Of a DNA stretch of 64,000 nucleotides, positions 1 through 8,803 are shown in pieces. The notes beneath the pieces are model-generated. The model searched no databases. It saw only the letters and a list, made by a program, of their open reading frames with translations, and had not been told where the DNA came from. Position 1 is the first letter of the stretch. Each line of letters begins with the position of its first letter. This DNA comes from Leadbetterella sp964489955. GTDB lineage: Bacteria; Bacteroidota; Bacteroidia; Cytophagales; Spirosomataceae. A program made the translations under genes and the position numbers. The stretch is from positions 168,352-232,351 of the forward strand of contig CAZBAV010000001.1 in the NCBI GenBank assembly GCA_964489955.1, in the 5' to 3' direction.

Positions 1-1247
1 CTTGAAACGTGACTAGAATCACTGTAACCGTTCGCCCAGGTGCCATTAATCTGATAGTTTATAGCATCTGTTATCGTATTCTCCTTTACAAAATAGCCTG
101 TTTGTGCTGCATTATAGTAAGAGAAGAGAAGTATTGAAAAAGTTACAATAGATGTGGCTTTAGCTCCTTTTGAGCCAAAGTTTACAACATAAAAGCTCCA
201 AAGACCAATTAAAAATAGGGAAGAGTTTATAGTATATCTACTCAATACTGGGAAACCCGTACGAGTTAAGCCCATTAGGATTCCTGTAGCAATAAAAAAA
301 GCTAAAAATGCCAGGAAAAACTGGCTAGATTTAGACATTTTTAGTTTTTGTAAACTGTTTTTTAAGTGATTTAAAGGGTAAACCTTAAAAACGAGAAACA
401 GTAACGCAATAAGACTGGTTAAGCCTAAGACCTGAGGTAGAAGCTGTTTTACGGCCGAAGCGTTAAGACTGCTGGATAAACCTACTATATTTAATGCATA
501 AGCTCCTAGGAATTCGAAGCAATAACGTATAGCTGCAATCGGGTTTTCGGTAGGGGATATAACATCCGTGTTTACCCAGCTTGGTTTAGTGTACCCCGTA
601 AAATAGACCAAGATGGTTATTATGGACAAAATAGCCCAAACGAGACTCTGCTTGTATTTTTGGTTTACCAATAGTAACAATCCGCCTAGGATAAAAACTA
701 AGATGCCGTTTCCATGAGAAAAAATGGCCAAGACTGCAAAAACGAAACCCCATAAGAAGTATCTTTTTTCTAAATATATCAAAGAATAAATAGAAAGAAC
801 CATATAGAGTATAACAGAGAAGTTCTGGAAAGGAACCATTAAAGACTGTAAACTCTCATAGTATTGTGCATGGAAAAGTAGAAAAACTATAGGGAGGATT
901 GCCCAGTAAGTAATTCTCTCTTTACGTAAAACCCTGTATACAATAAGAAAAATACCTATAAGGTTTACAAAACCCAGCATAGCAAGGGCTTTCAGTTCAA
1001 ACTTTCCTGTGGCTATATAAATAAGGAGGGTAAAGAAACGATCGTTTACAACTCGGTGTTCATTATTTAACGAAAAGAAATTATGGAGTTTCCAATTTAG
1101 AGGCTTGTCTGTAAACAGGTCATGCACAGGCAATATTATTCCATGGAAATCATCCCACCAAGGAATATTTACGGTGATTTGATTCTGAAAAAACCATAAA
1201 AGGAGTATTGTAACTATAGCTATACACCAAAATGTCCACTTTTTCAT
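1..1247 (-). CDS. Multi-pass membrane protein, GT-C-like, 3' end outside window
   Basis: The frame is open from an ATG at 1247 to the window edge (415 codons, no stop). The protein starts with MKKWTFWCIAIVTILLLWFF, a membrane anchor. An extracytoplasmic loop follows with WWDDFHG (about residue 30) and NEHRVVNDRFF (about residue 65). The rest is a series of hydrophobic segments with short polar loops. An acidic pair in the first outer loop is where GT-C glycosyltransferases place their catalytic residues, so a lipid-linked-sugar transferase or another large envelope-polymer enzyme is plausible. That is inference, because overall similarity could not be tested. It begins 5 nt after the ribF stop and is probably cotranscribed with it. 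Confidence 0.6.
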   Translation of the reverse strand, partial: MKKWTFWCIAIVTILLLWFFQNQITVNIPWWDDFHGIILPVHDLFTDKPLNWKLHNFFSLNNEHRVVNDRFFTLLIYIATGKFELKALAMLGFVNLIGIFLIVYRVLRKERITYWAILPIVFLLFHAQYYESLQSLMVPFQNFSVILYMVLSIYSLIYLEKRYFLWGFVFAVLAIFSHGNGILVFILGGLLLLVNQKYKQSLVWAILSIITILVYFTGYTKPSWVNTDVISPTENPIAAIRYCFEFLGAYALNIVGLSSSLNASAVKQLLPQVLGLTSLIALLFLVFKVYPLNHLKNSLQKLKMSKSSQFFLAFLAFFIATGILMGLTRTGFPVLSRYTINSSLFLIGLWSFYVVNFGSKGAKATSIVTFSILLFSYYNAAQTGYFVKENTITDAINYQINGTWANGYSDSSHVS

Positions 1248-1252
1248 TTACT

Positions 1253-2179
1253 TTATAGGTTTAATACCTCTCTCGCCTGTTTTGCATCTAGTGCTATTTG
1301 GGCTTTCAACTCGTCAATACCGCTAAATTTCTTTTCATCACGGATAAAATCTATGAGTTCAACTAATACGTTCTCTCCGTAAATATCTTCTGAAAAATCG
1401 AAAATGTTAACTTCTTGAGTCACGCCTTTTCCTTCTACTGTCGGGCGTGAACCTATGTTCATTACTCCACCGTAGTACTGGCCGCGTACAAAGGCTTTTA
1501 CTACATAAACGCCCGTTTTTGGTATTAGCTTGAACTCGTTCTCTATTTTTACATTTGCGGTTGGGAAACCTATGGTACGGCCTAATTGCCTACCTTTTAC
1601 TACCGTACCAGAAAAGTGGTAGTTTCTACCAAGCAGCTCTTTTGCTATTTTCACATTGCCTTCAGCAATGGCCCTCCGTATTTTTGTAGAGCTTATTGTT
1701 ATATTATCTACTTCTTGTCGGTTTATTTCTTCTATTTTTATCTTAAACCGTGTAGAATGCTCTAGAAGGTAATCAATTCCACCTTCTCTATTTTTACCAA
1801 ACCTGTGGTCGTAACCAATAACTATGGCTTTTGTACCGAGGTTTTGTATGAGAATTTCCTCTATATATTGTTCCCTACTTAGCTCAGAAAACTCACGAGT
1901 AAACGGTAAGATAACCATGTGGTCTACTCCAAGCTTTTCTACGAGTTCTATTTTTTCTTCTATGGTAGTGAGAATCCGAGAAACATTGGCATTAGAAATG
2001 ACCAATTTAGGATGAGGCCAAAAAGTAAGTAACACAGATTCGCCATCTATTTCCTTTGCCTTTTCTACTAGGCGGGATATTATTTTTTGATGCCCCACAT
2101 GTACGCCATCAAATGTACCCGTGGTTACCACTGCATTTCCTTTCGGGAGGAAATCACTTAGTTTGTGGCAAATTTTCAT
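1253..2179 (-). CDS. ribF: Bifunctional riboflavin kinase / FAD synthetase
   Basis: Converts riboflavin to FMN and then FAD in the cytoplasm. At 308 residues it has the usual family length. The N-terminal nucleotidyltransferase domain (about 1-180) carries GTFDGVHVGH, the HxGH adenylylation motif, and a late ISSTKIRRAI motif. The C-terminal riboflavin kinase domain (about 185-305) carries GRTIGFPTANV and the MNIGSRPTV segment. The ATG overlaps the 3' end of truB by 26 nt, which suggests translational coupling. The gene sits in the ftsX-DUF3098-uppP-truB-ribF run, an order common in Bacteroidota. Confidence 0.96.
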   Translation of the reverse strand: MKICHKLSDFLPKGNAVVTTGTFDGVHVGHQKIISRLVEKAKEIDGESVLLTFWPHPKLVISNANVSRILTTIEEKIELVEKLGVDHMVILPFTREFSELSREQYIEEILIQNLGTKAIVIGYDHRFGKNREGGIDYLLEHSTRFKIKIEEINRQEVDNITISSTKIRRAIAEGNVKIAKELLGRNYHFSGTVVKGRQLGRTIGFPTANVKIENEFKLIPKTGVYVVKAFVRGQYYGGVMNIGSRPTVEGKGVTQEVNIFDFSEDIYGENVLVELIDFIRDEKKFSGIDELKAQIALDAKQAREVLNL

Positions 2180-2849
2180 TGTACTTTTTTATAGTTTCTA
2201 TCGCTTGGTCTACAGACCATGCATTTTGTACAGAGAACTGGCCAATGCCTTCTCTACGTAATTCTATTAAATGAGCTCCGCTACCCAAAGCTATTCCAAA
2301 GTCACGGGCTATACTTCTAATGTACGTCCCTTTGCTACAAATGATTTCAAAGCCTACTTCGGGGAAGTTTTCTGTGTTTATTTCAAACGAGAAAATTTCC
2401 AATTCCCGAGGTTTGATTTCTACATCTACACCTTTTCTGGCAGATTCGTATGCCCGTTTACCATTAACTTTTACTGCAGAAAACACTGGCGGAACCTGAC
2501 TTATCTTTCCTAAGAATAACAATCGGGCTTTTTCTAAGAGTTGGCTGTCTATATGCTCTATAGGAAACTCTTGGTCAACGTCGGTTTCAAGGTCAAAAGA
2601 AGGAGTTGTTTTACCCACTAAGAATTTGCCGGAATAAACCTTTACTTGCGATTGGTATAACTCAATCTCTTTTGTTTTTTTGCCTGTACAAATGATTAAC
2701 AAACCTGTGGCTAAAGGGTCTAAAGTACCTGCGTGTCCTATCTTGATCTTTTGCGGTTTTAAAGCATACTTAAGCTTATTTACTACGTCAAAGCTAGTCC
2801 AAGTAAGGGGTTTGTCTACTAAAATTACCTCTCCCGATGCAAAATTCAT
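2154..2849 (-). CDS. truB: tRNA pseudouridine(55) synthase
   Basis: Makes pseudouridine 55 in the T-loop of tRNAs. The 231-residue protein has the TruB signature HAGTLDPLATGLL around residues 39-51, with the catalytic aspartate in GTLDP. The conserved KVNGKRAYE segment and the SKGTYIRSIARDFG motif follow. It ends soon after the catalytic fold, without a large C-terminal PUA domain, as in other short TruB proteins. It lies 2 nt after the uppP stop and overlaps the start of ribF, so the three genes look like one transcript. Confidence 0.96.
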   Translation of the reverse strand: MNFASGEVILVDKPLTWTSFDVVNKLKYALKPQKIKIGHAGTLDPLATGLLIICTGKKTKEIELYQSQVKVYSGKFLVGKTTPSFDLETDVDQEFPIEHIDSQLLEKARLLFLGKISQVPPVFSAVKVNGKRAYESARKGVDVEIKPRELEIFSFEINTENFPEVGFEIICSKGTYIRSIARDFGIALGSGAHLIELRREGIGQFSVQNAWSVDQAIETIKKYNENLPQTK

Positions 2850-2851
2850 CT

Positions 2852-3646
2852 TTAAATTATTTGTAGGCTATGACCACTAAGTAACATGATAATAATGATG
2901 CCGCCCACCACAATCCTGTACCAGCCAAATGCCTTGAATCCGTATTTTGAAACTACACCGATAAAGAATTTTATAGCTATTATAGCGACTACAAATCCAA
3001 CTGCGTTTCCTACAAGAAGAAGGTTAATTTCTTTCTGGCTAAGCACAAAACCTTTGTCCAGGTAGCTTTTCAGCTTAAGTACTGTGGCTCCAAGCATCAT
3101 CGGAATCGCAAGGAAGAATGAAAACTCGGCGGCCGCTTTACGGGTCAGTTTTTGGGTCATACCTCCCACTATAGTACTGGCAGACCTTGAAGTTCCGGGA
3201 ATAAGAGCAAGGCATTGGAACAGACCAATTTTTAATGCTTGCATGTAACTTAGCTTATCTGAGTCATCAATTGTCGGTTTATTGAACCATTGATCTACAA
3301 ATAGCAATATGACTCCGCCAATAACTAAGGTAATACCTACAGTGAGCGGACTTTCTAGCAAAGAGTCTATTTGATCACTGAATAAAAAGCCAAAAATAGA
3401 CGCAGGAATGGCCGCCACCACGAGTTTGAAATAAAAATTAAGTGACTGGAAAAACCTTTTGTAATATAAAACTAAAACAGAGAGTATGGTGCCCAACTGG
3501 ATAGCTATGGTGAACAGTTTAACGAATGCATCAGTTTCTAAACCCATAAGTGCCGATGCGATAATCATATGACCTGTAGAAGAAACAGGCAAAAACTCTG
3601 TTAAGCCTTCTATAATGGCTAAAATAATAGCGTGTATAAAATCCAT
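2852..3646 (-). CDS. uppP: Undecaprenyl-diphosphate phosphatase (UppP/BacA)
   Basis: Integral membrane phosphatase that recycles undecaprenyl pyrophosphate for peptidoglycan and other envelope polymers; its loss usually gives bacitracin sensitivity. The 264-residue protein is almost entirely hydrophobic helices. It carries both family signatures: EGLTEFLPVSSTGH at residues 14-27 (catalytic glutamate and serine/histidine) and the PGTSRSAST motif near residue 150. It starts immediately after the stop of the DUF3098 gene with no spacer. Confidence 0.97.
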   Translation of the reverse strand: MDFIHAIILAIIEGLTEFLPVSSTGHMIIASALMGLETDAFVKLFTIAIQLGTILSVLVLYYKRFFQSLNFYFKLVVAAIPASIFGFLFSDQIDSLLESPLTVGITLVIGGVILLFVDQWFNKPTIDDSDKLSYMQALKIGLFQCLALIPGTSRSASTIVGGMTQKLTRKAAAEFSFFLAIPMMLGATVLKLKSYLDKGFVLSQKEINLLLVGNAVGFVVAIIAIKFFIGVVSKYGFKAFGWYRIVVGGIIIIMLLSGHSLQII

Positions 3647-3856
3647 TTATTTCCTTAAGATGGCGTAAAATTCAATTAAAAAGCCTACAAAAACGATTAT
3701 TGGCCCTAAGGTTATTCCTAAAAATCCGAAACCAAATTCTTCTTTGTCTAATGTCATAATAATAAAGCCAAGTGCTATAACACAGATGCCTATAATCATG
3801 AAAATATAGTTTTGCTTTTTAAAAGGTAGCGATGTCTTGTCGTTCTTGTTTGACAT
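3647..3856 (-). CDS. DUF3098 family small membrane protein
   Basis: A 69-residue protein with a short basic N-terminus (MSNKNDKTSLPFKKQNY) and two hydrophobic helices: one ending in VIALGFIIMTLD and one spanning LGPIIVFVGFLIEFYAI. The layout and the position between ftsX and uppP match the DUF3098 family of Bacteroidota, whose function is unknown to me. Its neighbours suggest a cell-envelope or division role. It abuts uppP with no gap and lies 12 nt after ftsX. Confidence 0.85.
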   Translation of the reverse strand: MSNKNDKTSLPFKKQNYIFMIIGICVIALGFIIMTLDKEEFGFGFLGITLGPIIVFVGFLIEFYAILRK

Positions 3857-3868
3857 AAAAATATATTT

Positions 3869-4774
3869 TTAGTAAAGTTTATCTAATTCCATTTTGTTAT
3901 AACGTGCTACTGATTGGTATGTACTAAGTGTGCCTACTAATGGGCCTAAAATTAACAGTATACCAAAAAGTACATACAAAAGAGTGTTGTTTCCCAGGAG
4001 TGACAGACCTTCTATTTGTTTTGTAGTAACATACACAGTTACATAAATTAGTACTACACTTAATATACCAGCAAATAAACCTTGAAGTAAGCCTGTCCGT
4101 AAAAAGGGTTTTTGTATAAACCAATCTGTGGCACCTACCAGCTGCATTGTTCTGATAATGAAGCGTTGAGAGTATAAAGCAAGTTTTATCGTGTTATTAA
4201 TAAGTAAGAGAGTAGCCACAAAGAATATAAGCACTACTACAGATACTATTTTATAAATCTTATTTATGTTGGTGATTACGCCTTGTAGGAAATCTTTAGG
4301 GTAATCTACCTCTGCTACCCCTGGCATAGCTTCTATTTGTTGTTTAAGTTGAGATAGTTTGCTGCTAGAGATATGTTCTTCCTTTAACCGTATAGTATAG
4401 TGGTTAAACAAAGGATTGTCTGATAATGCTTCTCTGAAATCTTCACCAGTTTCTTTTAGGAAAACTTCCGCAGCTTCTTCTTTGGATTTATAAAGTATAG
4501 CAGGAACATTATTTGTGATATCTGCAATATCCATCTTAAGCAGTTGGGAACGCAAACTTACAACCGTTACAGAATCTGCCTCGTTTCTAAGGAAAACCTG
4601 TAGCTCTACATTCTGTTTTACGTACTTTATAAACTCTTTTGAGGTTATAGCAAGCCATCCGCAAAAACCAATAAGAAACAGGGCAACTGTAAGACTTACA
4701 GTTATTAAAATACCCGGATAATTTCCTAGTTTACTGTTGATATTCATTGTTTTGCTATTGAATACTTGGTTCAA
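3869..4774 (-). CDS. ftsX: Cell division ABC transporter permease FtsX
   Basis: Permease partner of FtsE; links the divisome to periplasmic peptidoglycan hydrolases. The 301-residue protein has the FtsX layout: one N-terminal helix (about 20-45), a periplasmic domain (about 50-180, with the PGVAEVDYPKDF segment), then three C-terminal helices. A second ATG at residue 10 (4747), just before the conserved NSKLGNYPG, is an alternative start. The ATPase gene ftsE is not adjacent; it lies at 10376-11047 beyond kdsB and porX. Confidence 0.93.
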   Translation of the reverse strand: MNQVFNSKTMNINSKLGNYPGILITVSLTVALFLIGFCGWLAITSKEFIKYVKQNVELQVFLRNEADSVTVVSLRSQLLKMDIADITNNVPAILYKSKEEAAEVFLKETGEDFREALSDNPLFNHYTIRLKEEHISSSKLSQLKQQIEAMPGVAEVDYPKDFLQGVITNINKIYKIVSVVVLIFFVATLLLINNTIKLALYSQRFIIRTMQLVGATDWFIQKPFLRTGLLQGLFAGILSVVLIYVTVYVTTKQIEGLSLLGNNTLLYVLFGILLILGPLVGTLSTYQSVARYNKMELDKLY

Positions 4775-4823
4775 AGATAAGTTAAACTATTGTACATCTG
4801 CCTATTTTAAGGTTTTTTAAGGA

Positions 4824-5684
4824 TTATTCACCTCTCTTTGCTAACTCTTTTAGCGAGTTCCATTCGGCAATCATCTCTGGCATGTTTTGTTCTATTATAG
4901 CTTCTATTCTTGTTGTGATTTCCTCTAATGTGGCATTATCATCAAAAGTTATAGGTTTCTTAAACTTTACGCTTAGAGTGGTATTCCGCCTTTTGTACTT
5001 TAGGCCGGTTTTGTTAAAAGCCCTTCGGAAACCATTTATTACTACAGGTACTATGATAGGTTTGTTTTCCATAATCATATGGGCAGTACCTTTCCGGATA
5101 GGAGCATAAGGACTGGTGGTGCCTTGCGGGAAACTTACTACCCAGCCAGCTTTCAAGGCTTTTGATACATTATCGCCTGCTGAGGAATCTACTTCTCTTT
5201 TTACATTTTGGCCTTCTGCACGCCAGCTTCTTTCTACCAAGATTGCACCAGCCAGGCTGAAAATCTTAGGTAAAAGTCCCTTTTTCATTGTCTCTTTTGC
5301 TGCCACATAAAAGGTGTATGCACGGGGGGCAAAGAGATATATAGGAAACAGCTTCTTACCAAACCCCCATTTGTTGTTCGAGAAAATGTGGTAAAAAGAA
5401 ATTACGTCGGCAAAGTAGGTTTGATGGTTAGATATAAAGAAGACATTTGTATTAGGCAATTCATCTAAATACTCATCTCCTTCTATTTTTAGTTTATTGG
5501 CAACCGCAATTTTCCAAAATGTAAACCAGCCTGCACAGAAAATAATAATTCTTTTCAGTACCATCCAATTACCAAAAGGGTCTCGTTGGAATAAGCCTAA
5601 TAAATCGAAATGAGCCAGAAACCTTAAAAAAACATTAGGATTATGGCTGCGACGAGGCAAGAAGTTCTTTAATATCCGAATCAT
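4824..5684 (-). CDS. PlsC-type 1-acylglycerol-3-phosphate acyltransferase
   Basis: Membrane-associated acyltransferase, probably making phosphatidic acid from lysophosphatidic acid. In its 286 residues, motif I is SNHQTYFADV near residue 86. Here histidine and aspartate are five residues apart instead of the canonical four. A block with VERSWRAEGQN and the phosphate-binding FPQGTTSPYAPIRKGTAHM block (about 183-203) follow, then PIIVPVVINGF. One hydrophobic stretch (about 45-65) anchors it. Substrate is inferred; a lysophospholipid or ornithine-lipid acyltransferase is possible. It lies 11 nt after the nuclease gene. Confidence 0.88.
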   Translation of the reverse strand: MIRILKNFLPRRSHNPNVFLRFLAHFDLLGLFQRDPFGNWMVLKRIIIFCAGWFTFWKIAVANKLKIEGDEYLDELPNTNVFFISNHQTYFADVISFYHIFSNNKWGFGKKLFPIYLFAPRAYTFYVAAKETMKKGLLPKIFSLAGAILVERSWRAEGQNVKREVDSSAGDNVSKALKAGWVVSFPQGTTSPYAPIRKGTAHMIMENKPIIVPVVINGFRRAFNKTGLKYKRRNTTLSVKFKKPITFDDNATLEEITTRIEAIIEQNMPEMIAEWNSLKELAKRGE

Positions 5685-5695
5685 AGTGTGGCGTT

Positions 5696-6280
5696 TTAGT
5701 TCCGCTTGTCTAGCTCGTCTCTAATTTTTGCTGCCTTTTCGTATTCTTCGTTTACTATGGCTTCGGCAAGCTGAGCTTGCAAATCAGATAGGGAAAGTTG
5801 GTCTAATTTATCTTTGCTCTTAACCGGTACTACTTTAGATGATTTGGGCTCGGGATTTTCTTCTCCCATTTCTTCTGCCGTGATTCCTGCTACTTTTAGT
5901 ACCTCATTTGTAGTGTAAATAGGGGCATTAAAACGAATAGCAATGGCAATGGCGTCAGACGGACGGGCATCAATATTTTTTTGCCTTATACCATCAGTAC
6001 AAACTATGGTAGAGTAAAAGACGCCTTCTTGGATATCTGATATGACAATTTCCTCAATCGAGAAATCAAAAGACTTTGCAAAAGATTTGAATAAGTCGTG
6101 TGTGAGTGGCCTCGAAGGGTTTATTTTTTCTATTTCTAATGCTATGGCCTGGGCTTCGAAAATCCCAATAATGATTGGGAGCCGCCTGTCGCCAGCAATC
6201 TCATCTAGTACTAATGCAAAAGAACCTGCCTGTAACTGACTAGGAGAGAGGTTTAATATTTCTAATTTTATTTTTTCCAC
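5696..6280 (-). CDS. Bifunctional nuclease (DUF151/UvrB-UvrC motif) protein
   Basis: I place the start at a GTG (6280). This gives VEKIKLEILNLSPSQLQAGS, which matches how the family usually begins; an upstream ATG at 6370 would add 30 unrelated residues and overlap the preceding gene. The DUF151 nuclease-like domain covers about residues 1-130 (FALVLDEIAGDRRLPIIIG, RPSDAIAIAIR). The C-terminus (about 160-194) is a UVR motif: EAIVNEEYEKAAKIRDELD. A -7 promoter element ends four nucleotides before the GTG, so the mRNA may be leaderless. The role is inferred from family membership. Confidence 0.88.
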   Translation of the reverse strand: MEKIKLEILNLSPSQLQAGSFALVLDEIAGDRRLPIIIGIFEAQAIALEIEKINPSRPLTHDLFKSFAKSFDFSIEEIVISDIQEGVFYSTIVCTDGIRQKNIDARPSDAIAIAIRFNAPIYTTNEVLKVAGITAEEMGEENPEPKSSKVVPVKSKDKLDQLSLSDLQAQLAEAIVNEEYEKAAKIRDELDKRN

Positions 6281-6284
6281 ACTG

Positions 6285-6292
6285 CAAATATA
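6285..6292 (-). promoter_or_regulatory. -7 promoter element of the bifunctional nuclease gene
   Basis: Reads TATATTTG on the minus strand, an exact TAnnTTTG. It ends 4 nt before the GTG at 6280. No clear TTTG lies 19-20 nt upstream. If used, transcription would start at or inside the start codon. Confidence 0.5.
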
Positions 6293-6338
6293 GCTTTCTA
6301 AATTCTCTTTTTTGTCTAGTTCGGGCTTTTTTTGTGAA

Positions 6339-7130
6339 CTACCTAAAGTACTGCTCCACACCCATACCAAATAAGGAAAAATCGTATTTGGCTGGGTCGT
6401 TACTATCCAGAGTCTTTAAGACTTGTGTAATTTCTGTAGCCATAGCCCAGTCGGCTTTCGGTCGGTTTGTTAAGTTTAATTTGCGGGCAACGTTTTCTAC
6501 ATGTACATCGCAAGGGATAATAAGCTCGCTGGTAGGGATCTTTTTCCACAAACCGAAGTCAACACCTTGCTCGTCTTTACGTACCATCCAGCGTAAATAC
6601 ATGTTGAGTCTTTTGCAGGCACTACCAGATATGGGTGATGGGATGTGTTTAGAAGTTCTCACCTTTTCTGTTTCGCCGGCAAAAAAGTACGATTTGAAAT
6701 TCATGAGGCTTTGTTTTGTGTGTTCTTCGGTGCGGTCTCCAAGTACAAAAGCATCTTCTAGGCTGCTATGCTTTTGGTAGTGCTGCTGTAAAAAATGCAA
6801 GGTATAAAGGAGGTCGAAGCTATTAAAAGTACGATGTTTAAACCCTAATAATTGTTTTTCCTTTTCCAGTTGGGCATTACGTATAAAGTCATAAGGCGTT
6901 CCATCCATGTAAGATAGAAGTTCTTTGCACTTGCTAATAATAGTTTTACGTTGTCCCCATGCTAAGATAGCCGCAAAAAAACCTGCAATTTCAATATCCT
7001 GCTTTAGAGTATATGAATGAGGTATTTGTATTGGATCGTTTTCTATAAAGCCCGGCTTGTTATACTCTATGAACTTACGTTCTAGTAGCTCCGCTGTCTC
7101 TTTACTTACCTGCAACTGGATTTTCGGCAA
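6339..7130 (-). CDS. TIGR02757 family protein (DUF2400)
   Basis: A 263-residue protein of the TIGR02757 family, widespread in Bacteroidota; function unknown to me. The seen blocks are FIENDPIQIPHSYTLKQDIE, IAGFFAAILAWGQRKTII, then SACKRLNMYLRWMVRKDEQG and IPCDVHVENVARKLNL. The last two resemble the helix-hairpin-helix region of HhH-GPD DNA glycosylases, so a DNA-repair link is possible but inferred. The ATG at 7130 overlaps the LysM gene by 29 nt; a slightly later start cannot be excluded. Confidence 0.85.
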   Translation of the reverse strand: MPKIQLQVSKETAELLERKFIEYNKPGFIENDPIQIPHSYTLKQDIEIAGFFAAILAWGQRKTIISKCKELLSYMDGTPYDFIRNAQLEKEKQLLGFKHRTFNSFDLLYTLHFLQQHYQKHSSLEDAFVLGDRTEEHTKQSLMNFKSYFFAGETEKVRTSKHIPSPISGSACKRLNMYLRWMVRKDEQGVDFGLWKKIPTSELIIPCDVHVENVARKLNLTNRPKADWAMATEITQVLKTLDSNDPAKYDFSLFGMGVEQYFR

Positions 7131-7911
7131 AAGGTAAATAATATTCTACAGTGGCTCTCATACGGGTATCTGTAGGTCTCAGCTGATAATAAGCATAAGG
7201 AGACAGTTTAACCATAATGTTTTGATCTGGGCCTACCTGACTCAAGTTTGCTATTACTTTTGCTACAATACTATGACCGGTGGCCTCATTAGTGACTTTT
7301 ATATTTGAACCCACAGGAGCCGTTCTATGTAGTGCCAAATATATATTGGCTCTGTTGGGCGTAGAAATAACTTCGGCTAAACCTGTTTCTTTAACATCTC
7401 GGCCAACTCGTTTCATTACGAGTTCGGTTCCTCTTTTAGATGTACTTGCGATTTTCGCAATCTCTGTAGCATCTACCTTTAATTTATCGCCAACTTTTAT
7501 GGAATTATTAGTAAGGTTATTGGCTTCTACTAAGTTAGAGATGTCAATATTATACTTTTTAGAGATAGAGAAAACAGTCTCTTTTGCTTGTACTACGTGG
7601 GTCTTTTCAGTAGTTTTTGTGGCATCTTTAGTACCATCCGTTTTTTTTGCGATAACAACGGCGTTAGCTGGAGTTGGGCTATTCTTGGGGAATTTTATGG
7701 ACTGTCCCACTTTTATATCAGCTTTACCGTCCGCAAACTCTGGGTTTAACGTCTCTACTGTGGCAAAATTAGTGTTATATTTTTTTACCAAACTATAAAG
7801 CGTCTCTTTGGCTTGTACTTTATGTATTATGTACGATTCATTGTTTCCCTTTTGCGAAAATACAGCAAAAGACAACAACAAGAATGTTGGTAGGATAAGA
7901 TACTTTTTCAT
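7102..7911 (-). CDS. Secreted LysM-domain protein with RlpA-like C-terminus
   Basis: A 269-residue exported protein with signal peptide MKKYLILPTFLLLSFAVFSQ. Two LysM peptidoglycan-binding repeats follow: about 30-75 (YIIHKVQAKETLYSLVKKYN) and about 103-147 (THVVQAKETVFSISKKYN). The C-terminal 100 residues (TGLAEVISTPNRANIYLALH, VGSNIKVTNEATGHSIVAKV) look like the double-psi barrel seen in RlpA-like proteins. It is probably a periplasmic cell-wall binder. It heads the minus-strand housekeeping run and has its own promoter, divergent from kdsB. Confidence 0.85.
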   Translation of the reverse strand: MKKYLILPTFLLLSFAVFSQKGNNESYIIHKVQAKETLYSLVKKYNTNFATVETLNPEFADGKADIKVGQSIKFPKNSPTPANAVVIAKKTDGTKDATKTTEKTHVVQAKETVFSISKKYNIDISNLVEANNLTNNSIKVGDKLKVDATEIAKIASTSKRGTELVMKRVGRDVKETGLAEVISTPNRANIYLALHRTAPVGSNIKVTNEATGHSIVAKVIANLSQVGPDQNIMVKLSPYAYYQLRPTDTRMRATVEYYLPFAENPVAGK

Positions 7912-7935
7912 TTGTTTTTGTAGGAAAGCTTATTA

Positions 7936-7966
7936 CAAAAGTACTTATTTTTTATAATTTCCCAAT
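7936..7966 (-). promoter_or_regulatory. Promoter of the LysM gene
   Basis: On the minus strand the -7 element TACTTTTG (7943-7936) lies 25 nt before the ATG. ATTG, one mismatch from TTTG, sits 19 nt upstream (7966-7963). This fits the Bacteroidota primary sigma consensus. Confidence 0.6.
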
Positions 7967-7993
7967 AAGTAAAGGAAATTATATTTGCTTGGT

Positions 7994-8001
7994 TAAATTT
8001 G
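7994..8001 (+). promoter_or_regulatory. -7 promoter element of kdsB-porX
   Basis: TAAATTTG matches TAnnTTTG and lies 21 nt before the TTG start of kdsB. I see no clear -33 element. It is back to back with the LysM promoter. Confidence 0.5.
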
Positions 8002-8022
8002 TAGTATAAAACAATATTCACA

Positions 8023-8772
8023 TTGCAGATTCTTGGAATAATCCCTGCTCGTTATGCTTCAACCCGTTTTCCTGCTAAGCTTTTGAAAGAAGTTAATGGG
8101 AAGTCTATCCTAGAAATGGTGTACAGACAAGCTCTCAAAGCTAACTGTTTGGCAGAAGTAGTAGTGGCTACAGACCATGAAATTATCCATGAACATGTAT
8201 CGTCTTTTGGAGGAAAGGTGGTTATGACTTCTCCAGAACACCAAAGTGGAACAGACCGCTGTGCAGAAGCACTTATGCTAGCCGGAGGTACTGTAGAATA
8301 TGATTTTGTGGTGAATATACAAGGGGACGAACCTCTTATGGATCCACAAAATATAGAACGTCTTTGTAGCTCTTTTACTATAGGTTCGCAAATAAGCTCG
8401 GCATATATAAAGATTACGAATTTAGATGATCTTCTAGATCCTAATCTTGTGAAAGTGGTGTTAAGTGAAGACCAAAACGCACTTTATTTTAGTCGCACTC
8501 CTATACCGCACATACGGGGAGTTGAGACCAGCAAATGGCTTGAGGCTAGTCCTTTTTATAAACATTTGGGCTTGTATGGGTACAGGACAGATATTCTTGA
8601 GAAGATTGTTAGGTTTCCGTTAGGGAAACTTGAACAACTAGAAAAATTAGAGCAACTTCGGTGGTTGGCCAGGGGCTTGCAGATAAAGATGGTTGAAGTC
8701 TTTTCCGACGGTATTGGAATTGATACCGAAGAAGATTTTATCAAATTGAAACAATTTTTGGCGGGTAAATAA
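8023..8772 (+). CDS. kdsB: 3-deoxy-manno-octulosonate cytidylyltransferase
   Basis: Activates Kdo to CMP-Kdo for the lipopolysaccharide inner core. The 249-residue protein has the KdsB N-terminus ILGIIPARYASTRFPAK, VVATDHEII, HQSGTDRCAEA and VNIQGDEPLMDP (about residue 95), and FSRTPIPHIRG (about 158). The start must be the TTG at 8023: an in-frame stop lies at 8002-8004 with no ATG between. porX follows after 31 nt in the same direction, so the two are probably cotranscribed. Confidence 0.96.
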   Translation: MQILGIIPARYASTRFPAKLLKEVNGKSILEMVYRQALKANCLAEVVVATDHEIIHEHVSSFGGKVVMTSPEHQSGTDRCAEALMLAGGTVEYDFVVNIQGDEPLMDPQNIERLCSSFTIGSQISSAYIKITNLDDLLDPNLVKVVLSEDQNALYFSRTPIPHIRGVETSKWLEASPFYKHLGLYGYRTDILEKIVRFPLGKLEQLEKLEQLRWLARGLQIKMVEVFSDGIGIDTEEDFIKLKQFLAGK

Positions 8773-8803
8773 CGTATTCAATCTAAATTCAAAGAAATAA
8801 ATT

